NCBI GenBank assembly: GCA_018398815.1
Contig: CM031628.1
Span: 5,724,385-5,739,384, forward strand
DNA from: Conus ventricosus
Lineage: Eukaryota; Mollusca; Gastropoda; Neogastropoda; Conidae
Reading direction: 5' to 3'
Length of the DNA stretch: 15,000 bases
The notes under the pieces are model-generated. The model was not told where the DNA came from. It did not search any database and saw only the letters and a program-made list of their open reading frames with translations. Positions 1 to 9,476 of this stretch are shown piece by piece (position 1 is the first letter of the stretch; each line of letters opens with the position of its first letter). The position numbers and the translations under genes are program-made.

Positions 1-150
1 ACTCAATCCGTACAGAAGACGCATATCTTATCCATCCCCTTCCTCCATCCCCTACACCCACCCTTCCCCCAGTTACCCTTTTCTATCATTATCTTGGCCC
101 CCCTTCTCCTCCCCTCTCCAGATGACAAAAGAACCAAAAACAGCATCAAG
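1..150. other. Pyrimidine-rich non-coding sequence
   Basis: The stretch is dominated by C and T runs on the + strand (clusters such as CCCCTACACCC and CCCTTCCCCC). It has no open frame with protein-like composition. It resembles the C-rich stretch at 2130-2215 in composition only; I could not align the two as one repeat. It leads directly into the 31-bp minisatellite. Confidence 0.6.
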
Positions 151-430
151 GTCCCCCAAGCATAGGTGTAAAAAGGCCGTCATCCCCCAAGCATAGTGAA
201 AAAAGGCCGTCATCCCCCAAGCATAGGTGTAAAATGGCCGTTATCCCCCAAGCATAGGTGTAAAAGGCCGTCATCCCCCAAGCATAGGTGTAAAATGGCC
301 GTCATCCCCCAAGCATAGGTGTAAAATGGCCGTCATCCCCCAAGCATAGGTGTAAAAAGGCCGTCATCCCCCAAGCATAGGTGTAAAATGGCCGTCATCC
401 CCCAAGCATAGGTGTAAAATGGCCGTCATA
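151..430. repeat. 31-bp minisatellite, 9 units
   Basis: Nine head-to-tail units of 30-31 bp were counted by eye. The unit core is CCCCCAAGCATAGGTGTAAAA followed by a variable A/T and GGCCGTCAT, given here in two parts. Differences are mostly the length of the A run (AAAATGG, AAAAAGG, AAAAGG) and one unit with GTGA in place of GGTGTA (about 181-210). Units abut with no spacers, and the array ends at CGGTCAGTAG. The period is not a multiple of three and no coding is seen. Confidence 0.93.
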
Positions 431-480
431 TCGGTCAGTAGACACTGCAGATTACACCACCAGTGTCCACTCCGGACAGT

Positions 481-1076
<596 letters not shown>

Positions 1077-1097
1077 GACACAGACAGACAGACAGAG

Positions 1098-1150
<53 letters not shown>

Positions 1151-1186
1151 ACGCACGCACGCACGCACGCACGCACGCACAGCACG

Positions 1187-1235
<49 letters not shown>

Positions 1236-1256
1236 CCCCACGCACGCACGCACGCA

Positions 1257-1289
<33 letters not shown>

Positions 1290-1309
1290 TCTCTCTCTCA
1301 CTCTCTCCA

Positions 1310-1391
<82 letters not shown>

Positions 1392-1480
1392 CACGCTCAC
1401 GCGCGTACAACCACGCACACACACACACACACAAACACACACACGCGCATTCTCCCTCTCTCTCTCTCTCTCTGTCTCTC

Positions 1481-1559
<79 letters not shown>

Positions 1560-1582
1560 TCTCTCTCTCTCTCTCTCTCTCT
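1077..1582. repeat. Compound GACA / CA / ACGC / CT microsatellite
   Basis: In order: a few GACA units (1081-1096), (CA)n with ACGC interruptions (1099-1255), (CT)n (1256-1303), (CA)n (1308-1388), a GC-alternating patch, a second short (CA)n to about 1445, and an interrupted (CT)n to 1582. CT tracts alternate with CA tracts on the same strand. The same CT-then-CA order recurs at 10892-11089 and 11453-11557. Reading frames here encode only Thr-His, Cys-Val, Ser-Leu or Arg-Glu dipeptides and are not genes. Confidence 0.95.
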
Positions 1583-2380
1583 GCAAAACAAAGATGGCTT
1601 CATTACTCACATGGGTCCCTGCAGTCACACACACTGTACGCCATCAGCAGCAGGAGAAGTGAACGAGGTCCAGAAAAATGCATGGCGGAAAATTCTACAG
1701 ACCGTGACAGACAGTCACAACAAAATGGTCAACTGTGACCTTTTTTCTTCTTCTTCTTCTTCTTTCTTTCCTTTTTTTTTTTTAAAGTGAAATTATAACT
1801 CTGAGATCGTATGTGTTCTATAATTTTGTCAGAAAAAAAGAAGAAGAAAAAATGACATCGGATTTATCAGTCAGGGCACTGGTCATGAAATGCGTTCAGA
1901 AAGTGGTTGGATTAATCAGAGACGGAACGAAACACAAGTGGAACGTAACGTGCGCTTCTGACTATGCGCTTTTTTGGTGTTTCGCGTGTTTAAGATGCTC
2001 CTTCACAAGAAAAGAACCACAGTCAAATTTGGCTGTATTGCAGTAGCTATAGGAAAACTGTGTCAACATGATCATACCTTCTATCCAGTAAGACTATCTG
2101 CTCGGGAAACTGATTTGATTGATGTTCATCCCCGTCCCTTCCCCGTCCCCCTTTCACATCCCCATCCACCCCCTACACCCTCCCTGTCCTCTCCCCCAAA
2201 CTCCAACCCAGATTCCTCCCTAGCAGTATTAAAGCATGCTCCTGGCAGCACAAGAAACAGCTGGTATGGAGAAAGTCCAGGGAATGCACACGAAGAACCA
2301 ACATTTGTGCAAAATAGTGCTCACAACAATCGTAATTGGCAAAACCTTTACAATTCATTTTAACATCGTAGGCGCTATAA
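1583..2380. other. Unassigned single-copy-looking sequence
   Basis: Mixed-composition sequence holding a TTC/T-rich run (1741-1784), a GAA-rich run (1831-1850) and a C-rich tract (2130-2215). The short open frames (77 to 129 codons) overlap one another on both strands, show no recognisable domain and include low-complexity proline-rich sequence from the C-tract. I see no gene, RNA or transposon end. Confidence 0.5.
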
Positions 2381-2660
2381 TGCTTGATAGCGCTCCATTA
2401 TTAGGATTGAACGAGAAACTAGTATGAATGGCAATAGCCCTCCATTATTGGGATTGAACGGAAACTAGTATGAATGGCAATAGCGCTCAATTATTAGGAT
2501 TGAACGAGAAACTAGTATGAATGGCAATAGCGCTCAATTATTAGGATTGAACGAGAAACTAGTATGAATGGCAATAGCGCTCATTATTAGGATTGAACGA
2601 GAAACTAGTATGAATGGCAATAGCGCTCAATTATTAGGATTGAACGAGAAACTAGTATGA
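2381..2660. repeat. 47-bp minisatellite, 6 units
   Basis: Six tandem units of 46 or 47 bp end at 2427, 2473, 2520, 2567, 2613 and 2660, each closing with AACTAGTATGA. Units 3 to 6 are almost identical, while units 1 and 2 carry several substitutions (CTCCATT for CTCAATT; GGGATT for AGGATT in unit 2). Each unit contains the short AT-rich motif CAATTATTAGGATTGAACG. The next minisatellite begins about 25 bp downstream. Confidence 0.94.
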
Positions 2661-2684
2661 ATGGCGCAAAAACGTAGTGGTTTG

Positions 2685-3715
2685 ACTTATCATGACACTG
2701 TGTTCATTACACATTAACTTATCATGACACTGTGTTCATTACACATTAACTTATCATGACACTGTGCTTATTACACATTAACTTATCATGACACTGTGTT
2801 CATTACACATTAACTTATCATGACACTGTGTTCATTACACATTAACTTATCATGACACTGTGCTCATTACACATTAACTTATCATGACACTGTGCTATTA
2901 CACATTAACTTATCATGACACTGTGCTCATTACACACTAACTTATGACACTGTGCTCATTACACACTAACTTATGACACTGTGCTCATTACACACTAACT
3001 TATGACACTGTGCTCATGACACATTAAGTTATCATGACACTGTGTTCATTACACATTAACTTATCATGACGCTGTGATCATTACACATTAACTTATCATG
3101 ACACTGTGCTATTACACATTAACTTATCATGGCATTGTGCTCATTACACATTAACTTATCATGACACTGTGTTCATTACACATTAACTTATGACACTGTG
3201 CTCATTACACACTAACTTATGACACTGTGCTCATGACGCATTAACTTATCATGACACTGTGCTATTACACATTAACTTATCATGGCATTGCGCTTATTAC
3301 ACATTAACTCTCATGACACTGTGCTCATTACACATTAACTTATCATGACACTGTGTTCATTACACATTAACTGATCATGACACTCTGCTTGTTACACTTT
3401 AACTCTCATAACACTCTGCTTATTACACATTAACTCTCATAACACTCTGCTTATTACACAATAACTCTCATAACACTCTGCTTATTACACATTAACTCTC
3501 ATAACACTGTGTTCATTACACATTAACTGATCATGACACTGTACGCTGTGCTTATTACACATTAACTGATCATGACACTCTGCTTATTACGCATTAACTG
3601 ATCATGACGCTGTACTAATTACATATTAACTTATCATGACACTGTGCTCAAGACACATTAACTCATCATGATACTGTAATTATTACACATTAATTTATCA
3701 TGACACAATGCTTGT
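2685..3715. repeat. 32-bp minisatellite, about 33 units
   Basis: Roughly 33 head-to-tail units with consensus TTATCATGACACTGTG, then (T/C)TCATTACACATTAAC. Common variants are a 29-bp unit lacking TCA with CACTAAC endings (2940-3010, 3187-3235), a 31-bp unit with GCTATTACAC (2894, 3108, 3261), and a TCTCATAACACTCTGC type clustered at 3405-3500. The 5' units are most uniform. The 3' units (after about 3380) are the most diverged, and the array decays at about 3715. No spacers are present. Confidence 0.95.
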
Positions 3716-4518
3716 TACATAGCACGTACAGTTACAAAATTGGTACTTCTGTTTATTCGCAAGCCTTCAAATTATGACACGATTTAGGGGGAAACAATAA
3801 AAGAGAGAGAAAAGACGATCAAAATATATAGTCTTAATGCAACTGACGTTTTTTTCTCGTCCATTATAACATACTTTGACGTTGTTACCAATACCTTATT
3901 ACAACTGAATTGATATTGCATCCGAACGACACAACGCCCATTTGTTGCAATGACTTAAAGGAGCATCACTCAACTAACACATCTTGTGAAAAAAAATAAA
4001 GACTAAAAAGAATTAAACAAAGGAGGGCCACAGTCCAGACACGCACTGCCCAGCAATGTGCCAGTGATCAACACTGTTTGTAGGCCTGTTTTCACTTTCT
4101 TGAATTCACCACCTCTGTGGTAAATCGTACGGCCACTAACTGCTGTAGAAGTTTCGACAACGTTATTCAGCCGACGTTAAAACAATACATAGACATCTCT
4201 TTGTGTGTTGGGGAAATTGAAAGTTGTGGAAGACAAACGTTAGAAGGAAATATCTCATTAATAATCTGCCACCTTCCTGTAAAAGGGACGCCAATATTGC
4301 TGAATCCTTCATTTGTTTCAAGGCAGTAGTAATCAAGAAAACAAACAAACTGCGATTTGTTCTTGAATGTCTTGAATGTGATGACTGAAGCTCGTTGTAA
4401 TGTCACATCAGTCTTTTGCATTGTCTCCATCTTTAACCCGTGACAACAACAACAGTCACTGTGCAGAAATAGAAATGATAATAACGATGAAGTTAATGTG
4501 ATGAGGTGTTACTGTGAT
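3716..4518. other. Unassigned AT-rich sequence
   Basis: Non-repetitive AT-rich DNA between the 32-bp array and the trinucleotide array. Short open frames at 4117-4329 (+) and 4163-4430 (-) overlap each other and show no domain, signal peptide or splice-site context I can support. I see no transposon termini. Confidence 0.5.
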
Positions 4519-5044
<526 letters not shown>

Positions 5045-5048
<4 letters not shown>

Positions 5049-5480
5049 ATCTTGATCAAACAGTATTTTCAAAACTTTACAAAGAACTTCTCAGACATAG
5101 AGTGGAATATATAAATGCTGTATGGCTTCCTTACCTGAAAAGGTCATCTGTGGCTGTTGAAAGGATTCAAAGGAGAGCGACTAGACTGTTGAAAGAATGG
5201 AATGGAATGAATTGTGTCAAAAAACTTAAATACCTTGAATTACTCCCCTTACAACGCAGATAGTTAAGAGGAGGTTTAATCGAGACTAAAAATTTTTTTT
5301 TAGTGCTCTAAAAGACATTGACATAAGCAAATCTTTAAAGGAACAAATTGTGGTAAAACAAGAAAGTATGACATGAAATTTTCAATGAGCCACGAGAACA
5401 CTCGGAGTAAAAAAAATAAATAAAAACTTGCATGATGACAGGATAACACAGGTATTGAATTACATTTCCTGTTCAAATTA
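5045..5480 (+). pseudogene. Decayed LINE reverse-transcriptase 3' fragment
   Basis: Conceptual translation from 5045 gives the C-terminal thumb-like region of a CR1/L2/jockey-group non-LTR reverse transcriptase: FSKLYKELL, VEYINAVWLPYLKR, ERIQRRATRLL, KLKYLELLPLQ. It aligns residue by residue with the LINE at 12412-12640 (FLQLYKTLV, LEYGNTVWYPMLKR, EQVQRRATKM, RLKYLQLPTL). An in-frame TAG lies at 5261-5263, just before LRGGLIET. Remnants continue in a shifted frame after a T-run at 5291 (KDIDISKSLKEQ) with further stops to about 5480. The 5' part of the element is absent, and the fragment begins exactly where the GAT array ends. Confidence 0.82.
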
Positions 5481-5662
5481 AATATGCACCAAATACTTGT
5501 ACATTAAACAATCAAATTATACATTAAACAATCTTCTGGACAGTAATTCAAAACATCATTACTTATCTATTAATTTGATAATTAATTCAAATTACTGCAC
5601 GCAAATGCAACCTCATTGATTTATCCCCCTACTGAAGGGGTTCTAAAAAGCCTGATCCGTCA
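5481..5662. other. AT-rich spacer
   Basis: AT-rich sequence containing a short direct repeat (TACATTAAACAATC and ATACATTAAACAATC near 5501-5533). It may include the 3' untranslated remnant of the LINE fragment upstream. No gene is seen. Confidence 0.45.
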
Positions 5663-6503
5663 TGAACACTGAGGTCAGCGCGTGCTGACCAGTATGGGTC
5701 AAGGTGGAGTTGATCTGGACAAGTTTGAGGCCACTAATGAACACTGAGACCAGCACGAGTTGACCAGTACAGGTCAAGGTGGAGTTGATAGGGGCAAGTT
5801 TCAGCCAGTATAGGTCAAGATGGAGTTGATAGGGGCAAGTTTCAGCCAGTATAGGTCAAGATGGAGTTGATAGGGGCAAGTTTCAGCCAGTATAGGTCAA
5901 GATGGAGTTGATAGGGGCAAGTTTTAGCCAGTATAGGTCAAGATGGAGATGATATGGGCAAGTTTCAGCCAGTATAGGTCAAGGTGGAGTTGATACGGGC
6001 AAGTTTTAGCCAGTATAGGTCAAGGTTGAGTTGATGTGGGCAAGTTTTAGCCAGTACAGGTCTAGGTGGAGTTGATACGGGCAAGTTTTAGCCAGTGTAG
6101 GTCAAGGTGGAGTTGATATGGGCAAGTTTTAGCCAGTATAGGTGGTCAAGATGGAGTTGATACGGGCAAGTTTTAGCCAGTAAAGATCAAGGTGGAGTTG
6201 ATAACGGGCAAGTTTTAGCCAGTATAGGTCGAGGTGGTGTTGAAAGGGGCAAGTTTTAGCCAGTATAGGTCAAGGTGGAGTTGATATGGGCAAGTTTCAG
6301 CCAGTATAGGTCAAGGTGGAGTTGATATGGGCAAGTTTTAGCCAGTATAGGTCAAGGTGGAGATGATATGGGCAAGTTTTAGCCAGTATAGGTCAAGGTG
6401 GAGTTGATAGGGGCAAGTTTTAGCCAGTATAGGTCAAGGTGGAGTTGATATGGGCAAGTTTTAGCCAGTGCAGGTCAAGGTGGAGTTGATGTGGGCAAGT
6501 TAT
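5663..6503. repeat. 41-bp minisatellite, about 18 units, preceded by 75-bp units
   Basis: From about 5766 there are about 18 units of 41 bp (core AGTATAGGTCAAGGTGGAGT, then TGATANGGGCAAGTTTTAGCC). The first two repeats are longer: TGAACACTGAG begins at 5663 and again at 5738, and each long unit contains the GGTCAAGGTGGAGTTGAT core plus an extra CACTGAG...GACCAGTA segment. Early short units share AAGATGG and TTTCAG, while later ones share AAGGTGG and TTTTAG, so neighbouring units are most alike. Confidence 0.94.
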
Positions 6504-6664
6504 AGGCCTCCTATTTCAATGGCACGTTATCAGTTTCGTGCAGAATTCATCCTTCTGCAGAACTCGTCCGGACGCTTCTCCTGGCTGGGAGACTGAAGAT
6601 GCTCTGGTTCATCATCAGGTTGACGTCAGGTGTGTGTGGGGGGAGGAGTTGTTGTTCTTATTGG

Positions 6665-6666
<2 letters not shown>
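6504..6666. other. Unassigned spacer
   Basis: Unique-looking sequence with a small inverted repeat (TGCAGAA at 6539-6545 and TTCTGCA at 6553-6559). No gene is supported: the open frames that cross it run straight into the GT tract. Confidence 0.45.
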
Positions 6667-6734
<68 letters not shown>

Positions 6735-6735
6735 T
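6667..6735. repeat. (GT)n microsatellite ending in GC-alternating patch
   Basis: About 60 bp of uninterrupted GT ends in GCGCGCGCG at about 6725-6733. It is followed about 70 bp later by CA-rich sequence on the same strand. Confidence 0.95.
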
Positions 6736-6803
6736 CACGTATGTGTTGTATTTGATGATCTTGTTCTTGTTCCTAAGTCGTCTGAACATTAACGCACTCA
6801 GTC

Positions 6804-7149
6804 ACCACACACACACACGCGCGCATGCACACACGCGCACGCACACATGCGCACGCACACACACACAAACGTGCGCGCGTACGTGCGCTCGCTCCTATGC
6901 ACACACATATGCACATGCATGCACGCGAACGTCCACACCCGCACATGTGCGCACATACACATGGACGCACAAATGCATACATACACGCACATGCGTACAC
7001 ACCCACATACAAAGACACACACATATAGGCCTATGTACACATACATATGCAGATACGTGTGTCTCTCACACAAACCCACAAATTATGCACACACACACAT
7101 GCACACACACTTGTGCATACGCACACACACACGCGCAGATACATGCAGG

Positions 7150-7229
<80 letters not shown>

Positions 7230-7325
7230 CAAGTATTCACACATGCCGGCGCAAGCGCACACACATACACAAGCCCCTGCCCACACGTCCATACACACAC
7301 ATACATTCACGACACACACATACAA
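6804..7325. repeat. Degenerate CA-rich alternating purine-pyrimidine region
   Basis: Over 500 bp of mostly alternating purine-pyrimidine DNA: ACAC, GCGC, ATGC and ATAC mixtures, with the purest (CA)n at about 7160-7225. It looks like an old, point-mutated CA array. The long His/Thr-rich and Cys/Val-rich open frames on both strands follow from the repeat and are rejected as genes. Confidence 0.9.
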
Positions 7326-7342
7326 AAAAAAGGACAACCAAT

Positions 7343-7575
7343 GTTAGGTAGGCACTCAAGGTCTGACCAGCACATTGGGCTAATGCGTACGTCAGACATC
7401 TGCTAAGCTATAGCCACGAGACCCTCTTCTTCAATTCTCTCATCTTAGTTGTTAATTCATTTATCCATCAGCTTAAAATCGTGCGTAGTGTGGCTCAAAA
7501 CTTAACGGATGTGGTGTAGCGTATAATGGACAAGTCCGCACGCAGTGACGCCTCCTTGATGAAACTGAAACTGAG
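7343..7575 (+). repeat. Possible interrupted SINE-like element
   Basis: Two blocks, 7343-7405 (GGCACTCAAGGTCTGACCAG...CATCTGCTAAGC) and 7508-7575 (ATGTGGTGTAGCG...GTGACGCCTCCTTGATGAAACTGAAACTG), resemble the two halves of a dispersed short repeat I recall from gastropod DNA. That repeat ends in a (GAAACT)n tail, and two GAAACT-type units are visible here. If so, 7406-7507 is an insertion of about 100 bp. No clear Pol III B box or target duplication is visible, so the SINE assignment rests on recollection. Confidence 0.42.
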
Positions 7576-7684
7576 TTGACGTCTTCCTCCAGGAATCTGC
7601 CGACATGGTCCACACGCAGTCATGTCCTTTTTCAGTTATAGCGTCTGCATTAACAATGAAATCCAAATTCTAAAAAGTATAATA

Positions 7685-7687
7685 CAA

Positions 7688-7730
<43 letters not shown>

Positions 7731-7736
7731 ATAGAG

Positions 7737-7790
<54 letters not shown>

Positions 7791-7796
7791 AGAGAA
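7685..7796. repeat. (TA)n followed by (GA)n
   Basis: An interrupted TA tract (about 7685-7731) passes directly into GA/GAG repeats (7732-7796). The IYIY/RERE and SLSL open frames across it are artefacts. Confidence 0.95.
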
Positions 7797-7871
7797 GATC
7801 AGTATATTTAAAATGCCTAAAACAATTTTTTAAGTGCTCAGCCCCTTGGGGATGCAACATTAGTTAAAACA

Positions 7872-7909
7872 AGTTAAAAGAGGAATCTTAAAACTATCCT
7901 CTTTTAACT
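7872..7909. repeat. 13-bp perfect inverted repeat (hairpin)
   Basis: AGTTAAAAGAGGA at 7872-7884 is the exact reverse complement of TCCTCTTTTAACT at 7897-7909, with a 12-nt loop. It lies just before the TA run that carries the Tc1 insertion. No T-run or gene context suggests a terminator. It may be a remnant of a small inverted-repeat element or a simple local palindrome. Confidence 0.85.
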
Positions 7910-7924
7910 ATATATATATATATA
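7910..7924. repeat. Left part of the split (TA)n target site
   Basis: A short TA run ends in the TA dinucleotide 7923-7924. The matching right part begins at 9417 and continues to about 9475. Removing the element restores one continuous TA microsatellite, so the host site was a TA repeat. Confidence 0.9.
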
Positions 7925-7947
7925 CTGAGAGGCAATGAAAACGCAAT
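7925..7947 (+). repeat. Left terminal inverted repeat of Tc1 element
   Basis: A 23-bp perfect match to the reverse complement of 9394-9416. It begins CTGAGAGG rather than the CAGT common at Tc1 ends, which could help place the subfamily. Confidence 0.95.
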
Positions 7948-8067
7948 CCCCATTTCGTCCCCGAAAAATGTCACCTCAGCCAAAATAATGTGAATTATGC
8001 ACGAGGCATGCAACCTAGCACGCGTATGTTGTATTGCGACGATCTGTATTGACAGGCACAGTTGGGT

Positions 8068-8081
8068 TCATGACGTCATGA
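8068..8081. promoter_or_regulatory. 14-bp perfect palindrome with CRE core
   Basis: TCATGACGTCATGA is self-complementary and contains TGACGTCA (8071-8078), the consensus cAMP-response element bound by CREB/ATF bZIP proteins. It lies inside the transposon about 95 bp upstream of its TATA box, a sensible place for an enhancer-type site. Function is inferred from motif and position only. Confidence 0.5.
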
Positions 8082-8174
8082 GTAAACCACTAAAACACAT
8101 CTTTTACTGATAACTGCAAAACACGTGCAACACAGGCATACTGTGATTGCATGCAAACAGCCCATGACTGTCCC

Positions 8175-8181
8175 TATAAAA
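8175..8181 (+). promoter_or_regulatory. TATA box of the transposase gene
   Basis: TATAAAA lies 44 bp upstream of the transposase ATG at 8219, giving an expected start of transcription near 8205 and a very short leader. An E-box CACGTG is also present at 8122-8127. Confidence 0.6.
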
Positions 8182-8218
8182 ACACACATTGGCGTTTTTA
8201 CTGACACACATACGCACC

Positions 8219-9238
8219 ATGCCGCGGTTAACTACAGACCAGAGAAATCAAGCCATTGGCATGCTGAGGGCAGGCACTGCTCACATCAGGGCCGCACAAC
8301 ATTTCAATGTACACCCATCAACCATAACCCGTCTTGCGACTCGGCACCAAAACACTGGAAGTGTAAACGACCGTCCACGCCCAGGCGTCCAACGTGTGAC
8401 GACGGCACGACAGGACCGCTACATTGTCACGCAGCACCTCCGGAATCGTTTCCAGCCAGCTGCACAAACAGCCCGCAACACTATTGGGACTAGAGAAAGA
8501 CCAATCAGCAGCCGTACCGTGCGTCGGCGTCTGGCAGCAGCAGGGCTACGGGCACGTCGACCATACCAAGGTCAGATCTTAACCCATCGCCATCGACTAG
8601 CACGCCAGCGATGGGCTGCCGCAGGTGGCTTTCTGGGGAACGGGGTTTGGGGGAATGTTGTTTTTTTCGGATGAATCCCGGTTCAATGTCTCTTTCCCGG
8701 ATGGCCGTGATCGTGTGTATCGACGTCAGGGTGAACGTTTTGCGCAACCCTGTGTCATTGAGCGAGATCGTTAGGGGGGTGGGGGGGTAATGGTCTGGGT
8801 GCCATAAATGCTCAATTTCGATCGGAGCTTGTGTTTGTGCCAGGCAACTTGACGGCAAGGCGTTATATTGACACTGTTCTTGAGCCAGTTCTTCTTCCTC
8901 TCTGGAGACAGCATGGTGGCAACGACTAGTGTTTCAGCAGGACAATGCTCGACCCCACACAGCCGTTCTCACACGAAATTTCCTTCGGGACAGCAATGTG
9001 GATGTCATGCAGTGGCCCTCCGTGCCCCCAGACATGAATCCCATTGAACATTTGTGGGACGAACTTGGACGACGTGTGCAAGGTCAGCAGAATCCCCCAA
9101 CTACCGTTGCTGAGCTCACCAAGCATTGCAGCATCACTGGAACGTGATACCGATCCGTATCATCCGTCGTTTGTGCGCTTCAATGCCCCGACGTTTGCAA
9201 GCTTGTGTTCGTGCTCAAGGGGGAACACCAGATATTGA
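8219..9238 (+). pseudogene. Tc1-like transposase pseudogene
   Basis: The span of 1,020 bp (340 codons) matches the usual Tc1 transposase length. The ATG at 8219 (MPRLTTDQRNQAIGML) is preferred over an in-frame ATG ten codons upstream because it gives the family N-terminus and lies just after the TATA box. Visible domains: a first helix-turn-helix (about residues 1-50), an RPRPG hinge (GRPR-like), and a second helix-turn-helix near SSRTVRRRL. The catalytic region has D in SDESRF (8670-8672), D in FQQDNARPHTA (8941-8943) and E in NPIEHLWDELG (9046-9048), with 34 residues between the last two. Five frame changes (about 8640-8665, 8800, 8927, 9122, 9220) and a nonsense TAG at 8772-8774 break the gene. 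The three catalytic codons survive. The final stop TGA follows the family-typical TRY ending. Confidence 0.93.
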
Positions 9239-9368
9239 CAGTGTATTCCTTCTGTCGCGCCTAAATGGCTTCACTTCAGGCGAATGTGCACATGTTAAAG
9301 GCAAACTAAATGTACAGTGGTCGCACTTTTGTCACACGTATTTGCTTTGATGTGTGTTTGTTTCATTC

Positions 9369-9374
9369 AATAAA
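9369..9374 (+). promoter_or_regulatory. Poly(A) signal of the transposase transcript
   Basis: AATAAA lies 130 bp after the expected transposase stop and just inside the right terminal repeat, the usual place for Tc1 elements. Confidence 0.65.
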
Positions 9375-9393
9375 ATTGTCAGTTGACAATGGA

Positions 9394-9415
9394 ATTGCGT
9401 TTTCATTGCCTCTCA

Positions 9416-9416
<1 letters not shown>
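9394..9416 (-). repeat. Right terminal inverted repeat of Tc1 element
   Basis: The exact reverse complement of 7925-7947, followed directly by the TA target duplication at 9417-9418. Confidence 0.95.

Positions 9417-9475
<59 letters not shown>
9417..9475. repeat. Right part of the split (TA)n microsatellite
   Basis: Nearly pure TA repeat directly after the transposon. Its first TA is the right-hand copy of the target duplication. It ends where the first copy of the downstream duplicated module begins. Confidence 0.95.

Positions 9476-9476
<1 letters not shown>

Larger units (their letters stand above)
7925..9416 (+). mobile_element. Tc1-family (DD34E) DNA transposon, complete but inactive
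   Basis: A 1,492-bp element. The first 23 bp (starting CTGAGAGGCAATGAAAACGC) are the exact reverse complement of the last 23 bp ending at 9416, and the match continues imperfectly for a few more bases. It is flanked by TA on both sides (7923-7924 and 9417-9418), the usual Tc1/mariner target duplication. Inside are a TATA box, a transposase pseudogene with D34E spacing, and a poly(A) signal. The overall length is slightly under that of typical Tc1-like elements (about 1.6 kb). Because the ends match, it could still be moved by a related transposase made elsewhere (inference). Confidence 0.95.

Noticed and set aside
151..430. CRISPR-like array of 31-bp repeats
   Set aside because: The repeats abut directly with no unique spacers, there are no cas-like genes, and the window is eukaryotic. 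The same applies to the 32-bp array at 2685-3715.
4117..4430. Small open frames on both strands
   Set aside because: They overlap on opposite strands, show no recognisable motif, and are of a length expected by chance in AT-rich DNA.
6599..7406. 250-codon and overlapping His/Thr-rich open frames
   Set aside because: They are translations of the CA-rich tract, with equivalent frames open on both strands.
7508..7575. A tRNA gene
   Set aside because: GTGGTGTAGCG is only loosely A-box-like. No B box and no cloverleaf can be drawn.
8505..8858. Minus-strand 117-codon frame inside the Tc1 element
   Set aside because: It is an antisense shadow of the transposase, whose + strand frames show the family motifs.
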